Below, piece by piece: positions 63,684-64,000 of a stretch of DNA of 64,000 bases. Origin of the DNA: Nostocales cyanobacterium HT-58-2 (GTDB lineage Bacteria; Cyanobacteriota; Cyanobacteriia; Cyanobacteriales; Nostocaceae); the NCBI GenBank assembly GCA_002163975.1, contig CP019636.1, positions 6,203,501 through 6,267,500 on the forward strand, in the 5' to 3' direction. The position numbers and the translations under genes are program-made. The stretch's first letter is position 1. Each line of letters begins with the position of its first letter. The notes beneath the pieces were generated by a model. That model did not search any database. It was given only the letters and a program-made list of their open reading frames with translations, and had not been told where the DNA came from.

Positions 63684-63840
63684 TCAAGGGGAGCGTAAGC
63701 TCCAGGAGGGGAGCCACTGCGTTGGGGAGCCAGCGCCGTGCGGAGGTTCCCTCCGTTGAGGCGACTGGCGTCGGCTCTGCCAACTTGTAGCAAGTGGCGT
63801 TTTCCCGACCTAGGCAAGACTGGCGTTCAAGGGTCAAGAG
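63684..63840. repeat. Large modular dispersed repeat (GGGGAGCCA...CCTCCG...GTCAAGAG)
   Basis: GAGTCAAGGGGAGC, GGGGAGCCACTGCG and GGGGAGCCAGCGCC copies, CGGAGGTTCCCTCCG palindrome, GGCGACTGGCG, CAACTTGTAGCAAGTGGCG, GGCAAGACTGGCG and closing TTCAAGGGTCAAGAG. It shares modules with 18215, 19198, 38621 and 39829. Most of the 63528-63904 spacer is taken up by it; the rest is AT-rich. Confidence 0.75.
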
Positions 63841-63904
63841 CCAGGAAGTAATAATTAATACATGAATTCTAAGATTGGTGAATTGTGTATTCTGACTTCA
63901 TTCT

Positions 63905-64000
63905 TCATTTTTTCTCTAGCTGTTGGCGAAAGGCTAACCAAGCGGCTGTGGCTTTTGGATCAGGGGTAGCAGCTTTTTTGAGTAAAATAACGCCATCTTT
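63905..64000 (-). CDS. C-terminal end of a gene running off the window
   Basis: A minus-strand open frame from the window edge encodes 31 residues (KDGVILLKKAATPDPKATAA, then WLAFRQQLEKK) and stops with TGA at 63905-63907. The composition looks like a real protein end with an amphipathic helix. Too short to assign to a family. Confidence 0.6.
   Translation of the reverse strand, partial: KDGVILLKKAATPDPKATAAWLAFRQQLEKK

Overview
The window looks like chromosomal DNA of a filamentous, Nostocales-type cyanobacterium of the Scytonema/Tolypothrix/Brasilonema kind. The evidence is frequent HIP1 octamers (GCGATCGC), AT-rich spacers, and a gene set typical of that group: Tab2/Atab2, COP23, DUF3386, GUN4, LpxB-related and Omp85 proteins, 4-Cys-prefix Ser/Thr kinases with WD40 propellers, a secreted RTX subtilase, and many palindromic dispersed repeats. 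The assignment rests on gene content only. I saw no rRNA, tRNA or CRISPR array.

Layout. 1-8.3 kb: response regulator, AAA ATPase, GNAT, PLP ammonia-lyase, then a divergent LpxB-related / Omp85 pair (cell envelope). 8.5-18.2 kb: a membrane Ser/Thr kinase, an SGNH hydrolase, an orphan DNA methyltransferase, Tab2, PmbA, and a ClC-CBS-USP chloride transporter. 18.2-19.5 kb: a decayed IS200/IS605-like element and repeats. 19.5-23.3 kb: a COP23 protein followed by a double-trypsin/TPR protein. 23.3-35.9 kb: a kinase cluster with three zinc-ribbon kinase/WD40 proteins, one kinase without WD40, an orphan WD40 gene broken by a 76-bp duplication, a PPC-domain secreted protein, and an intact IS630 element. 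36-44.4 kb: mostly housekeeping (GH57, Nfu, DUF3386, histidine kinase, small RHH protein, LepA).

45.5-52.2 kb is the most interesting part: seven co-directional, tightly packed minus-strand genes. In transcription order they are a photolyase-like FAD-domain protein, EAD1-iSTAND, MoxR AAA+ ATPase, SAV_2336-like vWA protein, a helical-ACT-GUN4 protein, TIR-EAD1, and a stand-alone photolyase-N-terminal-like protein. The middle five look like an NTP-dependent conflict (defence/cell-death) system built on vWA-MoxR and effector-associated domains. It lies exactly between the two halves of a split photolyase-like pair. The MoxR + vWA + GUN4 combination resembles the ChlI/ChlD/GUN4 logic of Mg-chelatase. 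The FAD gene itself carries a 105-bp in-frame insertion of three abutting palindromes between two HIP1 sites.

52.4-64 kb: cysteine desulfurase, a hypothetical protein, a secreted protein with XendoU-type EndoU motifs, an S41 peptidase, an intact IS982 element with target duplication, a secreted S8/RTX protease, a GT4 glycosyltransferase with a clear terminator, a repeat-rich spacer, and the C-terminal end of one more gene at the window edge.
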